A stretch of 64,000 nucleotides of DNA. It comes from VRUE01 sp963807425 (GTDB lineage: Bacteria; Actinomycetota; Thermoleophilia; Solirubrobacterales; 70-9). Positions within the stretch are counted from its first letter, which is position 1. The number at the start of each line of letters is the position of its first letter. A model generated the notes under the pieces. It did no database searches, was not told the DNA's origin, and worked only from the letters and a program-made list of their open reading frames with translations. Positions 1 through 7,847 of this stretch are shown piece after piece. The position numbers and the translations under genes are program-made. The DNA lies in contig CAWEBZ010000006.1 of NCBI GenBank assembly GCA_963807425.1, positions 186,001-250,000 on the forward strand. The letters are read 5' to 3'.

Positions 1-897
1 CGCCGCATCGACCTTCGTGTCACCACCCTGCCGACCCAGCGCGGCGAGGGAGCGACGATCCGCATCCTCGACGAAAGCAACGCCCAGCGGACGCTCGACG
101 ACCTCGGCATGGACGGCTCGGCGCGGGCCACGTTCGAGCACTCCTTCCGCCAGGCCTACGGCGCCGTGCTGGTCACCGGTCCGACCGGCTCGGGCAAGAG
201 CACGACGCTCTACGCGGCGCTGGCTGAGCTGAACGACATCGAGAAGAAGATCATCACGATCGAGGACCCGGTCGAGTACCGGATCGAAGGCGTCAACCAG
301 ATGAACGTCAATCGCAAGGCGGGGCTCGACTTCGCCAGGGGGCTGCGCTCGATCCTTCGCGCCGACCCCGACATCGTGATGGTCGGCGAGATCCGCGATG
401 CCGAGACGGCGCGGATCGCTATCGAGGCTGCGCTCACCGGCCACATGATGCTGACGACACTGCACACGAACGACGCCCCGGGGGCGATCGCCCGCCTCAA
501 CGAGATGGGGATCGAGACCTTCCTCACCGCTTCTGCCGTCGACTGCGTTGTCGCCCAGCGCCTTGCCCGCAAGCTCTGCCCGAACTGCAAGAAGCGCACG
601 ATCATCCCCGTCTCTGCATTGCACGAGGCGGGGGTCAAGGTCGGCACTGAGGTCGAGGCCTACGAGCCGGTTGGCTGCTCGCGCTGCAACAACAGCGGCT
701 ACCGCGGCCGGGTCGGCATCTACTCGGTGATGAGCCTCAGTGAGCGGCTGAAGGAAATGACGATCGCTCGCGCCGCCGAGCCGGAAATAGCCGCCGTCGC
801 CCGCGAGGAGGGGATGCTCACCCTGCGTGAGGACGGCGTGGTCAAGATCAGATCCGGGGTTACGAGCCTCGAGGAGGTGCTTCGTGTCACAGCATGA
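1..897 (+). CDS. pilB: Type IV pilus assembly ATPase PilB (5' end outside window)
   Basis: This cytoplasmic hexameric ATPase drives pilus extension. The reading frame is open from base 1, so the N-terminal domain lies outside the window and about 298 codons are seen. Visible elements are the Walker A motif GPTGSGKST near base 178, the Asp box, the Walker B region MVGEIRDAET, the His box (LTTLHTND), and a zinc-type pair CPNC...CSRC that is typical of PilB/GspE and absent from PilT. The next gene, the retraction ATPase pilT, overlaps it by 14 bases, and pilC follows, so the three are probably one transcript. The family is secure; the missing part cannot be judged. Confidence 0.93.
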   Translation, partial: RRIDLRVTTLPTQRGEGATIRILDESNAQRTLDDLGMDGSARATFEHSFRQAYGAVLVTGPTGSGKSTTLYAALAELNDIEKKIITIEDPVEYRIEGVNQMNVNRKAGLDFARGLRSILRADPDIVMVGEIRDAETARIAIEAALTGHMMLTTLHTNDAPGAIARLNEMGIETFLTASAVDCVVAQRLARKLCPNCKKRTIIPVSALHEAGVKVGTEVEAYEPVGCSRCNNSGYRGRVGIYSVMSLSERLKEMTIARAAEPEIAAVAREEGMLTLREDGVVKIRSGVTSLEEVLRVTA

Positions 898-2056
898 GTT
901 CGACTTCTCCGAGGTATTGCGCCGCATGGTCGAGGCGCGGGCGTCCGACGTCCACATCACTGCGGGCTTCGCGCCGGCGATCCGCGAAAAGGGCAAGATC
1001 AAGCCGATGGACGGCTTCCCGGTACTTACCGGGCAGCAGACGCGCGAGGTCGTCTACAGCATCCTCAACGACGACCAGCGCAAGCGCTTCGAGAACGACA
1101 AGCAGCTCGACTTCGCCTATGCGATCCCCGGCGTCGCTCGCTTCCGCGTCAACTGCTTCTTCCAGCGCGGCTCGGTCAGCGCCGCCTTCCGTCTCGTGCC
1201 GCAGGACATCCCCCATCTAGACACGCTCGGCGTGCCGCAGGTGCTGCGCGAGCTGGCGGCGAAACCGCGCGGCTTCGTTCTCGTCACCGGCCCGACCGGC
1301 TCGGGCAAGAGCACGACGCTGGCGGCAATGATCGACGTGATCAACTCCGAGCGCGAGGACCACATCCTCACGATCGAGGACCCGATCGAGTTCCTGCACA
1401 ACCACAAGAGTTCGATCGTCAACCAGCGTGAGGTCGGCTCCGACGCCGAGAATTTCTCGCTCGGCCTGCGCGCCGCCCTGCGAGAGGACCCCGACGTGAT
1501 CCTGGTCGGCGAGATGCGCGACCTGGAGACGATCTCGACGGCGCTGACCGCTGCCGAGACCGGCCACCTCGTCTTCGCCACCCTGCACACCCAGTCGACG
1601 GCGCAGACCGTCGACCGGATCATCGACGTCTTCCCGCCTGAGCAGCAGGGTCAAGTGCGGACGCAGCTCTCGATTGCCCTGCAGGGCATCGTCACCCAAC
1701 AGCTGTTGCCGACCGCGGACGGGAGGGGACGTGTGGTCGCCTGTGAGGTGCTGGTGCCGACGCCGGCGATTCGCAACCTGATCCGAGAGGGCAAGACGCA
1801 CCAGATTTACGCGGCGGTGCAGACCTCGGGCGCGGTCGGGATGCAAACGATGGACGCCGACCTGGCGCGTCTCGTCCGGGCGGGCCAGGTCACCCGTGCG
1901 CTCGCCGAACAACGGGCATCGGTGCCGGAGGAGCTGAAACGGCTGCTGGGCGGTGCCCCGGCGGTGATGCCCGCAATGGAACCCTCTGTTGCGCTCCCGT
2001 CCAATCCGACTCCACCGGCGCCCGCGGCGCCGCCCGCTTACACCCCGGGGGTCTAA
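884..2056 (+). CDS. pilT: Type IV pilus retraction ATPase PilT
   Basis: PilT is the retraction motor of type IV pili. The start chosen is GTG 884 because GAGGAGG at 871-877 lies six bases before it; a longer frame upstream has no such site. The protein is 390 aa. Visible motifs are GPTGSGKST, Walker B ILVGEMRD, the His box GHLVFATLHT and the PilT-type AIRNLIREGK segment. The zinc cysteines of PilB are absent. The last ~30 residues form a Pro/Ala-rich tail, probably disordered. The start lies inside the end of pilB, suggesting translational coupling. Confidence 0.93.
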   Translation: MSQHEFDFSEVLRRMVEARASDVHITAGFAPAIREKGKIKPMDGFPVLTGQQTREVVYSILNDDQRKRFENDKQLDFAYAIPGVARFRVNCFFQRGSVSAAFRLVPQDIPHLDTLGVPQVLRELAAKPRGFVLVTGPTGSGKSTTLAAMIDVINSEREDHILTIEDPIEFLHNHKSSIVNQREVGSDAENFSLGLRAALREDPDVILVGEMRDLETISTALTAAETGHLVFATLHTQSTAQTVDRIIDVFPPEQQGQVRTQLSIALQGIVTQQLLPTADGRGRVVACEVLVPTPAIRNLIREGKTHQIYAAVQTSGAVGMQTMDADLARLVRAGQVTRALAEQRASVPEELKRLLGGAPAVMPAMEPSVALPSNPTPPAPAAPPAYTPGV

Positions 2057-2062
2057 CGAGCG

Positions 2063-3307
2063 ATGGCCGGAGCCTCCACATTCGCCTTTCGCGCTATGGA
2101 CGTGGCTGGCGTTGCTTCGGCCGGCGAGGTCGATGGCGAATCCAAGGCTGCCGTCACCGAGCAGCTGCGCCAGCGGGGGCTGATCGTCCTCGACGTAACC
2201 GAGAAGAACGAGCCGTTCAAGATCGAGGACCTCTTCAAGCGCTGGCAGAGCGTCGACATGCGCGAGCTGGCGGTCTTCTCGCGCCAGTTCGCCACCCTGA
2301 TCGCCTCGGGGATGCCGATGCTGCGCACCCTCCACACGCTGGAAGAGCAGACCCAGGACGAGCAGATCAAGGAGGCGGTCGCCGGGGTGCGCGCCGACGT
2401 CGAGGCCGGTAGCTCGCTGGAGCAGGCGATGGAGCGCCACCCGAAGGTCTTCGATCGCCTTTTCCGGGCGATGGTTCGCTCTGGCGAGCAGTCCGGCCGG
2501 CTCGAGGAGGCTTTGGACCGGATCGCCTTCCAGGTCGAGAAGGCCGACGCGCTTAGGCGTCAGGTCAAATCGGCGATGATGTACCCGACGCTGGTCTTCG
2601 GTTTCGCGATCGTGGTGTTGGTCGCGATCGTCGCCTTCGTGATCCCCACCTTTGCCGGCATCTTCGAAGAGCTGGCAGAAGAAAACCCGGAAGAAGGCGG
2701 GGGCCTGCCGGCGCCGACCCAGCTCTGCGTCACCGTCTCTGAAGCTCTCACTGGCTACTGGTACATCATCATCCCGGCGCTGGTCCTCTCCTGCGTCGCC
2801 TTCTTCAAATGGAAGAAAACCGAGCGCGGGCACGAAATGTGGGACCGCTTCAAGTTGAAGTTGCCGGCAAAGATCGGCGACGTGATCCAGAAGGTCGCCC
2901 TGGCCCGTTGGTCACGGACCTTCTCCGGAGCGGTCTCCTCTGGCGTGCCGATGCTGCAGGCGATCAAACTGACCGGAGAAACCGCCGGCAACGTAGTCGT
3001 CGAGCAGGCGATGGACGACGTCTACGCCTCGGTCAAGAGCGGTGGCTCCATCGCCGAGCCGATCGAGGGGAATCCGATCTTCCCGCCGATGGTCGGCCAC
3101 ATGATCGCCGTAGGCGAGGAAACCGGTCAGCTCGAGCACATGCTGGGCAAGGTCGCCGATTTCTACGAGACCGAGGTCGACGCCAAGGTGAAGGCGCTCA
3201 CCGCCCTGATCGAGCCGCTGATGATCGTCTTCGTTGGTGGCATCGTCGGCTTCATCGTGATCGCGATGTACCTGCCGATGTTCAGCATCTTCGAAAAGAT
3301 CCGCTGA
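2063..3307 (+). CDS. pilC: Type IV pilus inner-membrane platform protein PilC
   Basis: PilC is the polytopic inner-membrane platform that couples the PilB/PilT motors to pilin polymerisation. The protein is 414 aa, the normal length. It has two repeated T2SSF-type domains: FSRQFATLIASGMPMLRTL near residue 73 and a matching WSRTFSGAVSSGVPML segment near residue 282. Membrane segments are visible near residue 180, before residue 250 and at the C-terminus (VFVGGIVGFIVIAMYLPMF). It begins 6 bases after pilT. The ATG has only a weak ribosome site (TAACGAG). Confidence 0.93.
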   Translation: MAGASTFAFRAMDVAGVASAGEVDGESKAAVTEQLRQRGLIVLDVTEKNEPFKIEDLFKRWQSVDMRELAVFSRQFATLIASGMPMLRTLHTLEEQTQDEQIKEAVAGVRADVEAGSSLEQAMERHPKVFDRLFRAMVRSGEQSGRLEEALDRIAFQVEKADALRRQVKSAMMYPTLVFGFAIVVLVAIVAFVIPTFAGIFEELAEENPEEGGGLPAPTQLCVTVSEALTGYWYIIIPALVLSCVAFFKWKKTERGHEMWDRFKLKLPAKIGDVIQKVALARWSRTFSGAVSSGVPMLQAIKLTGETAGNVVVEQAMDDVYASVKSGGSIAEPIEGNPIFPPMVGHMIAVGEETGQLEHMLGKVADFYETEVDAKVKALTALIEPLMIVFVGGIVGFIVIAMYLPMFSIFEKIR

Positions 3308-3502
3308 GCTGGCTTTCGTTCTGGACGCCCGTCCAGAACTAGTGTGGAGAGCCGTCGCCTCCCCCTCAAAATTAATGAGGCGAGAGGGTGAGTTCTTGGC
3401 GTTGGAGCGGGGAAAAGTCGGGCTTCTCAGAATTCCCGCCACCAGCTCTAAAGGTGGTGATCTGGGGGCCGATGAAGGGGCTGTGATGAATCTGCCAGTG
3501 CC
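3308..3502 (+). other. Non-coding leader between pilC and the pilin riboswitch
   Basis: No convincing gene was found here; the open frame across the region has the composition of a shadow. There are several hairpins: CGCCTC paired with GAGGCG around 3356-3382, CCTCA/TGAGG inside that, and CCACC/GGTGG around 3439-3457. A long structured 5' leader of the pilin mRNA is the simplest reading. No obvious -10/-35 pair stands out. Confidence 0.35.
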
Positions 3503-3600
3503 TTGGTGCAAAAGGCAAACCCGCTGCGAGGCGGGGGCGCAAAGCCAACGGGGCTCTCTGCGGGGAGCTGGCCGGGCTACCACCGGGGTCGACAGACACC
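3503..3600 (+). promoter_or_regulatory. Cyclic di-GMP-I (GEMM-I) riboswitch upstream of the pilin
   Basis: The segment carries the GEMM-I landmarks in order: GGCAAACC at 3514-3521, a GCGA (GNRA) tetraloop capping the CCCGCT/GGCGGG stem, then GCGCAAAGCC at 3537-3546, followed by a second stem GCTCTC/GGGAGC and a CCGG-closed hairpin. An outer stem can form between GGTG (3505-3508) and CACC (3597-3600). This RNA class binds cyclic di-GMP. It lies about 60 bases before the major pilin start, a known kind of target. The assignment rests on motif recognition, not on a covariance-model score. Confidence 0.83.
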
Positions 3601-3638
3601 ACGTGGCTGCAACGCGACGGGGCTCTGGCGAAATCGAT

Positions 3639-3657
3639 AGGAACCTAGGAGGTCCCT
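3639..3657 (+). promoter_or_regulatory. Pilin ribosome-binding site inside a short hairpin
   Basis: AGGAGGT at 3647-3653 is an ideal Shine-Dalgarno sequence five bases before the pilin ATG at 3659. It lies in a small hairpin: AGGAACCT (3639-3646) pairs with AGGTCCCT (3650-3657) with one mismatch and an AGG loop. This could be the output part of the upstream riboswitch. That role is inference. Confidence 0.5.
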
Positions 3658-3658
3658 G

Positions 3659-4156
3659 ATGTTTCTCCAGAATCTCCGGGCCAAGATTGGTGCCCGGCTC
3701 AACGGCGACAGCGAGAGCGGCTTCACGCTGATCGAGCTCCTCGTCGTCATGCTGATCCTCGGAATCCTGGCTGCGATTGCGCTGCCCGCCTTCTTCAATC
3801 AGAAGGACAAGGCCGGCGACGCCAAGGCCAAGGAGTACGCACACTCCGCCCAGGTCGCGATGGAGACCTACTCCACCGACCACAACGGCAGCTACGAAGG
3901 TGCTGACCGGGCAGCCCTGATTGCGATCGAGCCGACGCTCGCCAGCGCGCCCTTCAAAGAAAGCAAAGTCGCTGCAGCTAGCGCGACGGGTTACACGATC
4001 ACCATGGTCGGTAGCAAAACCACCCAGACGTTCACCGTCAAAAACGAAAACGGCACGCTGACCTTCCCGTGCACCGTGGCCGGCCAGGGCGGTTGCCCGC
4101 AGGTTGGTAAAGAAGTTGGCGGCGAAGAAAAACCAATCGGCGGTTGGGGCGGCTGA
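3659..4156 (+). CDS. pilA: Major type IV pilin (PilA-like prepilin)
   Basis: This is the structural subunit of the pilus, secreted as a prepilin and processed by the peptidase at 5354-6106. The protein is 165 aa. A 21-residue leader ends in Gly, then follow FTLIE with the conserved Glu at +5 and a hydrophobic helix (LLVVMLILGILAAIALPAFF). Two cysteines near the end (FPC...GGCPQ) could close a C-terminal loop. The tail is unusually Gly-rich (GGWGG). Translation is probably under c-di-GMP control through the riboswitch just upstream. A strong hairpin terminator follows. Confidence 0.92.
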   Translation: MFLQNLRAKIGARLNGDSESGFTLIELLVVMLILGILAAIALPAFFNQKDKAGDAKAKEYAHSAQVAMETYSTDHNGSYEGADRAALIAIEPTLASAPFKESKVAAASATGYTITMVGSKTTQTFTVKNENGTLTFPCTVAGQGGCPQVGKEVGGEEKPIGGWGG

Positions 4157-4180
4157 TCCCACTAGCCGTATCGCTTAGCA

Positions 4181-5299
4181 ATGCCTAAGCCAGCTGTAAG
4201 CACTGTCGAGGGGCGGGCCATTTCGGCCCGCCCCTCGCTGTGTTTTCTTCTCGTGCTTCTCTTCTCTGCTGCCGCTCTCGCCTTTTCCGCTTCAGCGACA
4301 GGGGCGGTTCCAGCACCCCTGCTGACCGGCACCGATCCGGAGTCGAGCGCGAGTTCGCCTGCCGAATCGACCGAACCTTTGATCCTCGGCGAAGGGGAAG
4401 CGACGATCATCACCCAGGGGATACCCCATGTATTTGGGCCGCGGACCTCAGCGACCAACCACCCCGAGTACGAAATCGAGATCTACGCCAACGGTTCGTG
4501 CCAGGGAACGCCGGCGAAAGTCGGTGATGCGGGTGAACTCGAAAGCCCCGGAATTCAGGTCACCGTTGCCGAAGACCAGATGTCCATCTTCTCGGCGAAA
4601 CAGATCGACCCTGGCGACCCAGCTCATCCCTCCACCTGCTCCGCTCCGCTCAAATACTGGCAGGGCGATCCTCCGCCGGAAGAAGAAACTCCTGGCGGTC
4701 CCACCGATCCACCGCCAGGTGGCCCCGGGCTCCAGCCCGGAAGCGCTCCTGCGCCAGGCCCACCGCATCTGCGGGTCGTCCCTGGCACTCGCGCCAATCA
4801 AAACGCCCCGCGGCTGACGGGCACCGCTCCCGGCGCTGACGCGGTCAAGCTCTTCACCGGCCCCGGCTGCAACGGCTCGCCGCTAGCGAAGGTCTCACCG
4901 GCGGAGCTCGCCGCCGGTGTTCAGGTTCAGGTCGCCGACGACTCCACCACCAGCTTCTCGGGGGTCTCGCTTGCGGGCGGGGAGCAGTCTTCTTGCTCGG
5001 CTGCCGTCACTTACATCGAGGACTCGGCAGCCCCACGCACCCGGATCACCATGGGCCCCGGTGTGAAGACCCGCCGCCGCAAGGCGGTCTTCCGCTTCTC
5101 GGACATCAGCGGCGATCCCCCGGGAACCACGTTCCTCTGCAAGGTGGACCGCAAGAAGTGGCGTCAGTGCACTTCCCCCTTCAAGGTCCGCAACCTCGGC
5201 TTCCGGCGCCACTCCCTGCGAGTGCGCGCCATCGATCTCGCCGGCAACGCCGAGACGAAGCCCGCAAAGCGCAGCTTCAAGGTCGTCCGCGCGTCATAG
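4181..5299 (+). CDS. Secreted Ig-like domain protein, function unknown
   Basis: The protein is 372 aa, with an N-terminal hydrophobic signal segment (residues ~20-42), two weakly similar domains each with a Cys near 'GPGCNGSP' or 'NGSCQGTP', a Pro/Gly-rich linker (residues ~165-195), and a C-terminal Ig-like module ending FLCKVDRKKWRQCTSPF and LRVRAIDLAGNAE. That last module is common in secreted proteins of this lineage. The start is uncertain: ATG 4181 has no ribosome site and a terminator-like hairpin lies just inside the frame. GTG 4253 is the only later option but would leave no charged n-region. Its place between the pilin and the prepilin peptidase suggests a surface role, which is inference. 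Confidence 0.7.
   Translation: MPKPAVSTVEGRAISARPSLCFLLVLLFSAAALAFSASATGAVPAPLLTGTDPESSASSPAESTEPLILGEGEATIITQGIPHVFGPRTSATNHPEYEIEIYANGSCQGTPAKVGDAGELESPGIQVTVAEDQMSIFSAKQIDPGDPAHPSTCSAPLKYWQGDPPPEEETPGGPTDPPPGGPGLQPGSAPAPGPPHLRVVPGTRANQNAPRLTGTAPGADAVKLFTGPGCNGSPLAKVSPAELAAGVQVQVADDSTTSFSGVSLAGGEQSSCSAAVTYIEDSAAPRTRITMGPGVKTRRRKAVFRFSDISGDPPGTTFLCKVDRKKWRQCTSPFKVRNLGFRRHSLRVRAIDLAGNAETKPAKRSFKVVRAS
4207..4250 (+). terminator. Rho-independent-type terminator after the pilin
   Basis: A 13-bp GC-rich stem, CGAGGGGCGGGCC (4207-4219) with its exact complement (4225-4237) and an ATTTC loop, is followed by the T-rich stretch TGTTTTCTTCTC. It lies 50 bases after the pilin stop. It also falls inside the signal-peptide coding part of the next gene if that gene starts at 4181. 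Confidence 0.75.
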
Positions 5300-5353
5300 C
5301 TCTTGGTGGCGGGCACCAGCGGCAGCCGCCGGCTCGGATAGAACTCGCGCCCG

Positions 5354-6106
5354 ATGGTCGGCATCGTCTTGATCGCGTTCCTGGGCGGCCTCGCGGCCGG
5401 CAGCTTCGCCACCGCGGTCGCTCACCGGGTTCCGCGGGGCATTTCCGTCATCGGGCCTCGCTCCCGCTCTCAGTGCCCCGCCTGTGGCGCCCAGATCGCC
5501 GCGTACGACAACGTCCCGCTTTTCTCCTGGTTGCTGCTGCGAGGCAAGGCCCGGTGTTGCGGAGCGTCTATCTCTCCTCGCTACCCGCTGACCGAGGCGA
5601 TCGTCGGAGCGCTCTTCGTCGCCACGGTGCTCGTCTACCGAGACGATGCGGCTGAGGCGGCGATCGGGCTCGTCTTCGTGACCATGCTGGCAGTCGTCAC
5701 CCTTACCGACCTCGAGCGGCGGATCATCCCCAACAAGGTCCTGATCGCGGGCGCGGTGCTCTGCCTGGCGATTGCGGCCCCGACCGATCCAGATGGCCTT
5801 CCCGAGCGGCTGATCGCCGCCGCGGCTGCCGGCGGCATCCTCTTCGCTGTGGTCTTCGCCTACCCCGCCGGGATGGGCCTCGGCGACGTCAAGCTAGCGG
5901 CGACGATGGGACTGTTTCTCGGCCGCGCGGTCGCTCCAGCCATCCTCATCGCCCTGCTCGCAGGCAGCATCGTGGGAGTCACCCTGATCGCCCGCCACGG
6001 CTCCAAAGCTCGCAAGATGGCGATCCCCTTCGGTCCCTTCCTCGCACTGGGCGGCGTCGTCGCCCTGCTGGCGGGTGACGAGTTGATCGATCTCTACCTG
6101 ACCTGA
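5354..6106 (+). CDS. pilD: Prepilin peptidase / N-methyltransferase (A24 family)
   Basis: This membrane aspartic protease cleaves and N-methylates prepilins. The protein is 250 aa with about seven hydrophobic segments. The two catalytic Asp are in TDLERRIIPN and GLGDVKL. The cytoplasmic cysteine region is CPAC...RCCG, slightly different from the usual paired CxxC. It should process the pilin at 3659 and the three minor-pilin-like proteins of the opposite-strand operon. A TAGAAC hexamer at 5339-5344, nine bases before ATG, may be a -10 box of a leaderless mRNA. Confidence 0.9.
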   Translation: MVGIVLIAFLGGLAAGSFATAVAHRVPRGISVIGPRSRSQCPACGAQIAAYDNVPLFSWLLLRGKARCCGASISPRYPLTEAIVGALFVATVLVYRDDAAEAAIGLVFVTMLAVVTLTDLERRIIPNKVLIAGAVLCLAIAAPTDPDGLPERLIAAAAAGGILFAVVFAYPAGMGLGDVKLAATMGLFLGRAVAPAILIALLAGSIVGVTLIARHGSKARKMAIPFGPFLALGGVVALLAGDELIDLYLT

Positions 6107-6160
6107 GTAGTGCCAGCCAGACAAAGTACGGTCGCCTAAAAACCACCGTCGACCGGTGCA

Positions 6161-6166
6161 TACAAT
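6161..6166 (+). promoter_or_regulatory. Candidate -10 box (TACAAT) of a leaderless mRNA
   Basis: TACAAT fits the actinobacterial TANNNT -10 consensus and ends eight bases before the ATG at 6175. Transcription would then start at or next to the start codon. No good -35 hexamer is visible. Confidence 0.4.
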
Positions 6167-6174
6167 CGACCGCC

Positions 6175-6876
6175 ATGAAATGCCCACATTGCCTAGTGAC
6201 CTTCAGGGACTCATGGACCGGCTGGGAGCTCTGCTCGGACATCGAGGCAGACTGGCGCGTGCACTACACGATTTGCAGCGCCTGTGACAGGGCCATAATC
6301 GACCTGCTGGCCGAGGCCAAGGGAACCGGCGAGCGCGCCGAGTTCAGGGTTTGGCCGAAGGGAGCTGCTCGTCCCGTTGCGTCCGAGGTCCCCGAGCCCT
6401 ATGCAGACGACTTCCGAGAGGCGTGCACTGTGCTCTCCGACAGCACTAACGCTAGCGCCGCGATCAGCCGCCGATGCCTCCAGAGTTTGTTGGTCAACGA
6501 GGGCGATGCCAAGAAGAACAACCTCGCCGACCAGATCAACGAGGTTGTCGATTCGAAGCAGCTCCGCTCTCAGCTAGCCGACAACCTGCACTACGTGCGC
6601 AAGGTTGGCAACCTCGGCGCCCACGAGAGAAAGAACAAGAACACCGGCGAGGTAGTCGACGCGACCCGAGAGGAGGCCGAATGGCTGATCGAGGTTCTCG
6701 AGGGCCTTTTTGAGCACTACTTCGTGGAACCAGCACGAGAGAAGAAACGGCGAGAAGACTTCGACGCTCGCATGCAAGCCGCCAAGAGCGCTCCATCCCC
6801 GTCGGCCCCGGAATCTGCAGCGACGGCGGAACCAACGAAGGTCGTCGGACAAGGGCAGAGCGCGCAGGTTGACTAG
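6175..6876 (+). CDS. DUF4145-domain protein with N-terminal zinc ribbon
   Basis: The protein is 233 aa. It opens with CPHC and a second CSAC pair around residue 34, a likely zinc ribbon. A helical domain follows with ASAAISRRCLQSLL, LADQINEVVDS and VRKVGNLGAHERK; this arrangement of an (A)SRR(C)L helix and a GN.GAH motif is characteristic of DUF4145. The C-terminal ~40 residues are Ala/Pro/Ser-rich. DUF4145 domains occur alone and fused to restriction or defence proteins; the biochemical role is unknown. It sits between the two pilus blocks but has its own promoter-like sequence and no sign of pilus function. Confidence 0.75.
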   Translation: MKCPHCLVTFRDSWTGWELCSDIEADWRVHYTICSACDRAIIDLLAEAKGTGERAEFRVWPKGAARPVASEVPEPYADDFREACTVLSDSTNASAAISRRCLQSLLVNEGDAKKNNLADQINEVVDSKQLRSQLADNLHYVRKVGNLGAHERKNKNTGEVVDATREEAEWLIEVLEGLFEHYFVEPAREKKRREDFDARMQAAKSAPSPSAPESAATAEPTKVVGQGQSAQVD

Positions 6877-6929
6877 GTCGTCCCAGGACGCCAGAGCCCA
6901 CAGCAGTCAGGGCCGGCGTTGGTTTCGAG

Positions 6930-7847
6930 CTAAGCGCCGCTGCCGGACTTTTTCGAATCCTCACCCTTTTGCTTCTGCTTGCCGAGAGGGGCCTTGTCGA
7001 GGCTGTCGGTGGTGACTGCGTGGAGTTTGATGATTTCGATTCGGTAGGCGCGTTCTTCAGCGCCGTAGACGACGGTCTCGGGAATGCCGGGTTCCAGGGC
7101 GAGTAGCTGACAGCTGTCGCTGCCGACTACGCAGACGCCGTCGCCGAAGAGGCCGCGGACGTTGTCGCTGACCAGCATCAACACCTTTTTTTCGTCCTTG
7201 CTTACGCTTATGTAGGTAAGGGCGGGGGTGTCGCGGCTGGGCAGCATGGTCAGCTCTGGAAGATCACGGCGGACGGTTGGTTTGCCCTTGCTCTGGCCGG
7301 ATTCGGCAACAGGTACGACGCGTACGTCGATGACGAAGGAGAAATACGTCAACTCCATGTCGGCGGGCTTGCCGTCTTCGCCGACGGGGATCGAGCTTGG
7401 CGCCTCGGGCGGGCTGCTTGGCTCGCTGGAGACGGGTTCGCTGGGGGCGGCGCTTTCGGCACCACTCGAGGAGGCATCCCCTGCTGAGCTTTCGTCTGTG
7501 GACGTCGCCTTCCCGCCGCCGGCGCTCGTGTACTGCTGCACGAACGGATCCCGCGGCGCCCTGTCGTTGAGGCGGCGACGGTAGTCACGCAGGCCGGGCG
7601 CCGCTTTGGCGACGACCAGGCCCGAGGTGGGAACGGCCGCGCTCGGCATGGCAACGGCGGATTCGGCCGATTCCGAGTCCGATGAGCCGCCGCCAAGCGC
7701 GATCGGCAGGGCGACGATCGCGACGATCAGGATCGCGACCAGTGGCAGCAGATGGCGCTCGCGCAGGTCGTAGTAGACGTCGAGCAGAAAGCCGGGGACC
7801 TTGAGCTCGGGCAGTTTCAGGTCGGGGCCTTTCTTCAGCATGTTCAT
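6930..7847 (-). CDS. Pilus-operon membrane protein in the PilP position, function unknown
   Basis: The protein is 305 aa. There is a cytoplasmic N-terminus of ~35 residues, one membrane helix (LLPLVAILIVAIVALPIAL), and a long Ser/Ala/Pro-rich linker (residues ~110-165). A C-terminal domain follows with SFVIDVRVVPV, TYISVSKDEKKVLMLVSDNV and GVCVVGSDSCQLLALEPG, then a Lys/Ser-rich tail. Its start overlaps the pilO stop by four bases (ATGA). After pilMNO one expects the lipoprotein PilP, but there is no lipobox, which suits an organism without a PilQ outer-membrane partner. Function is inferred from context only. Confidence 0.75.
   Translation of the reverse strand: MNMLKKGPDLKLPELKVPGFLLDVYYDLRERHLLPLVAILIVAIVALPIALGGGSSDSESAESAVAMPSAAVPTSGLVVAKAAPGLRDYRRRLNDRAPRDPFVQQYTSAGGGKATSTDESSAGDASSSGAESAAPSEPVSSEPSSPPEAPSSIPVGEDGKPADMELTYFSFVIDVRVVPVAESGQSKGKPTVRRDLPELTMLPSRDTPALTYISVSKDEKKVLMLVSDNVRGLFGDGVCVVGSDSCQLLALEPGIPETVVYGAEERAYRIEIIKLHAVTTDSLDKAPLGKQKQKGEDSKKSGSGA

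Noticed and set aside
1217..2833. A 538-codon minus-strand frame opposite pilT and pilC
   Set aside because: Antisense shadow of conserved pilus genes; no family features.
3342..3659. 105-codon open frame across the pilin leader
   Set aside because: It runs through the riboswitch aptamer, has no ribosome site and an Arg/Gly-rich shadow-like composition.
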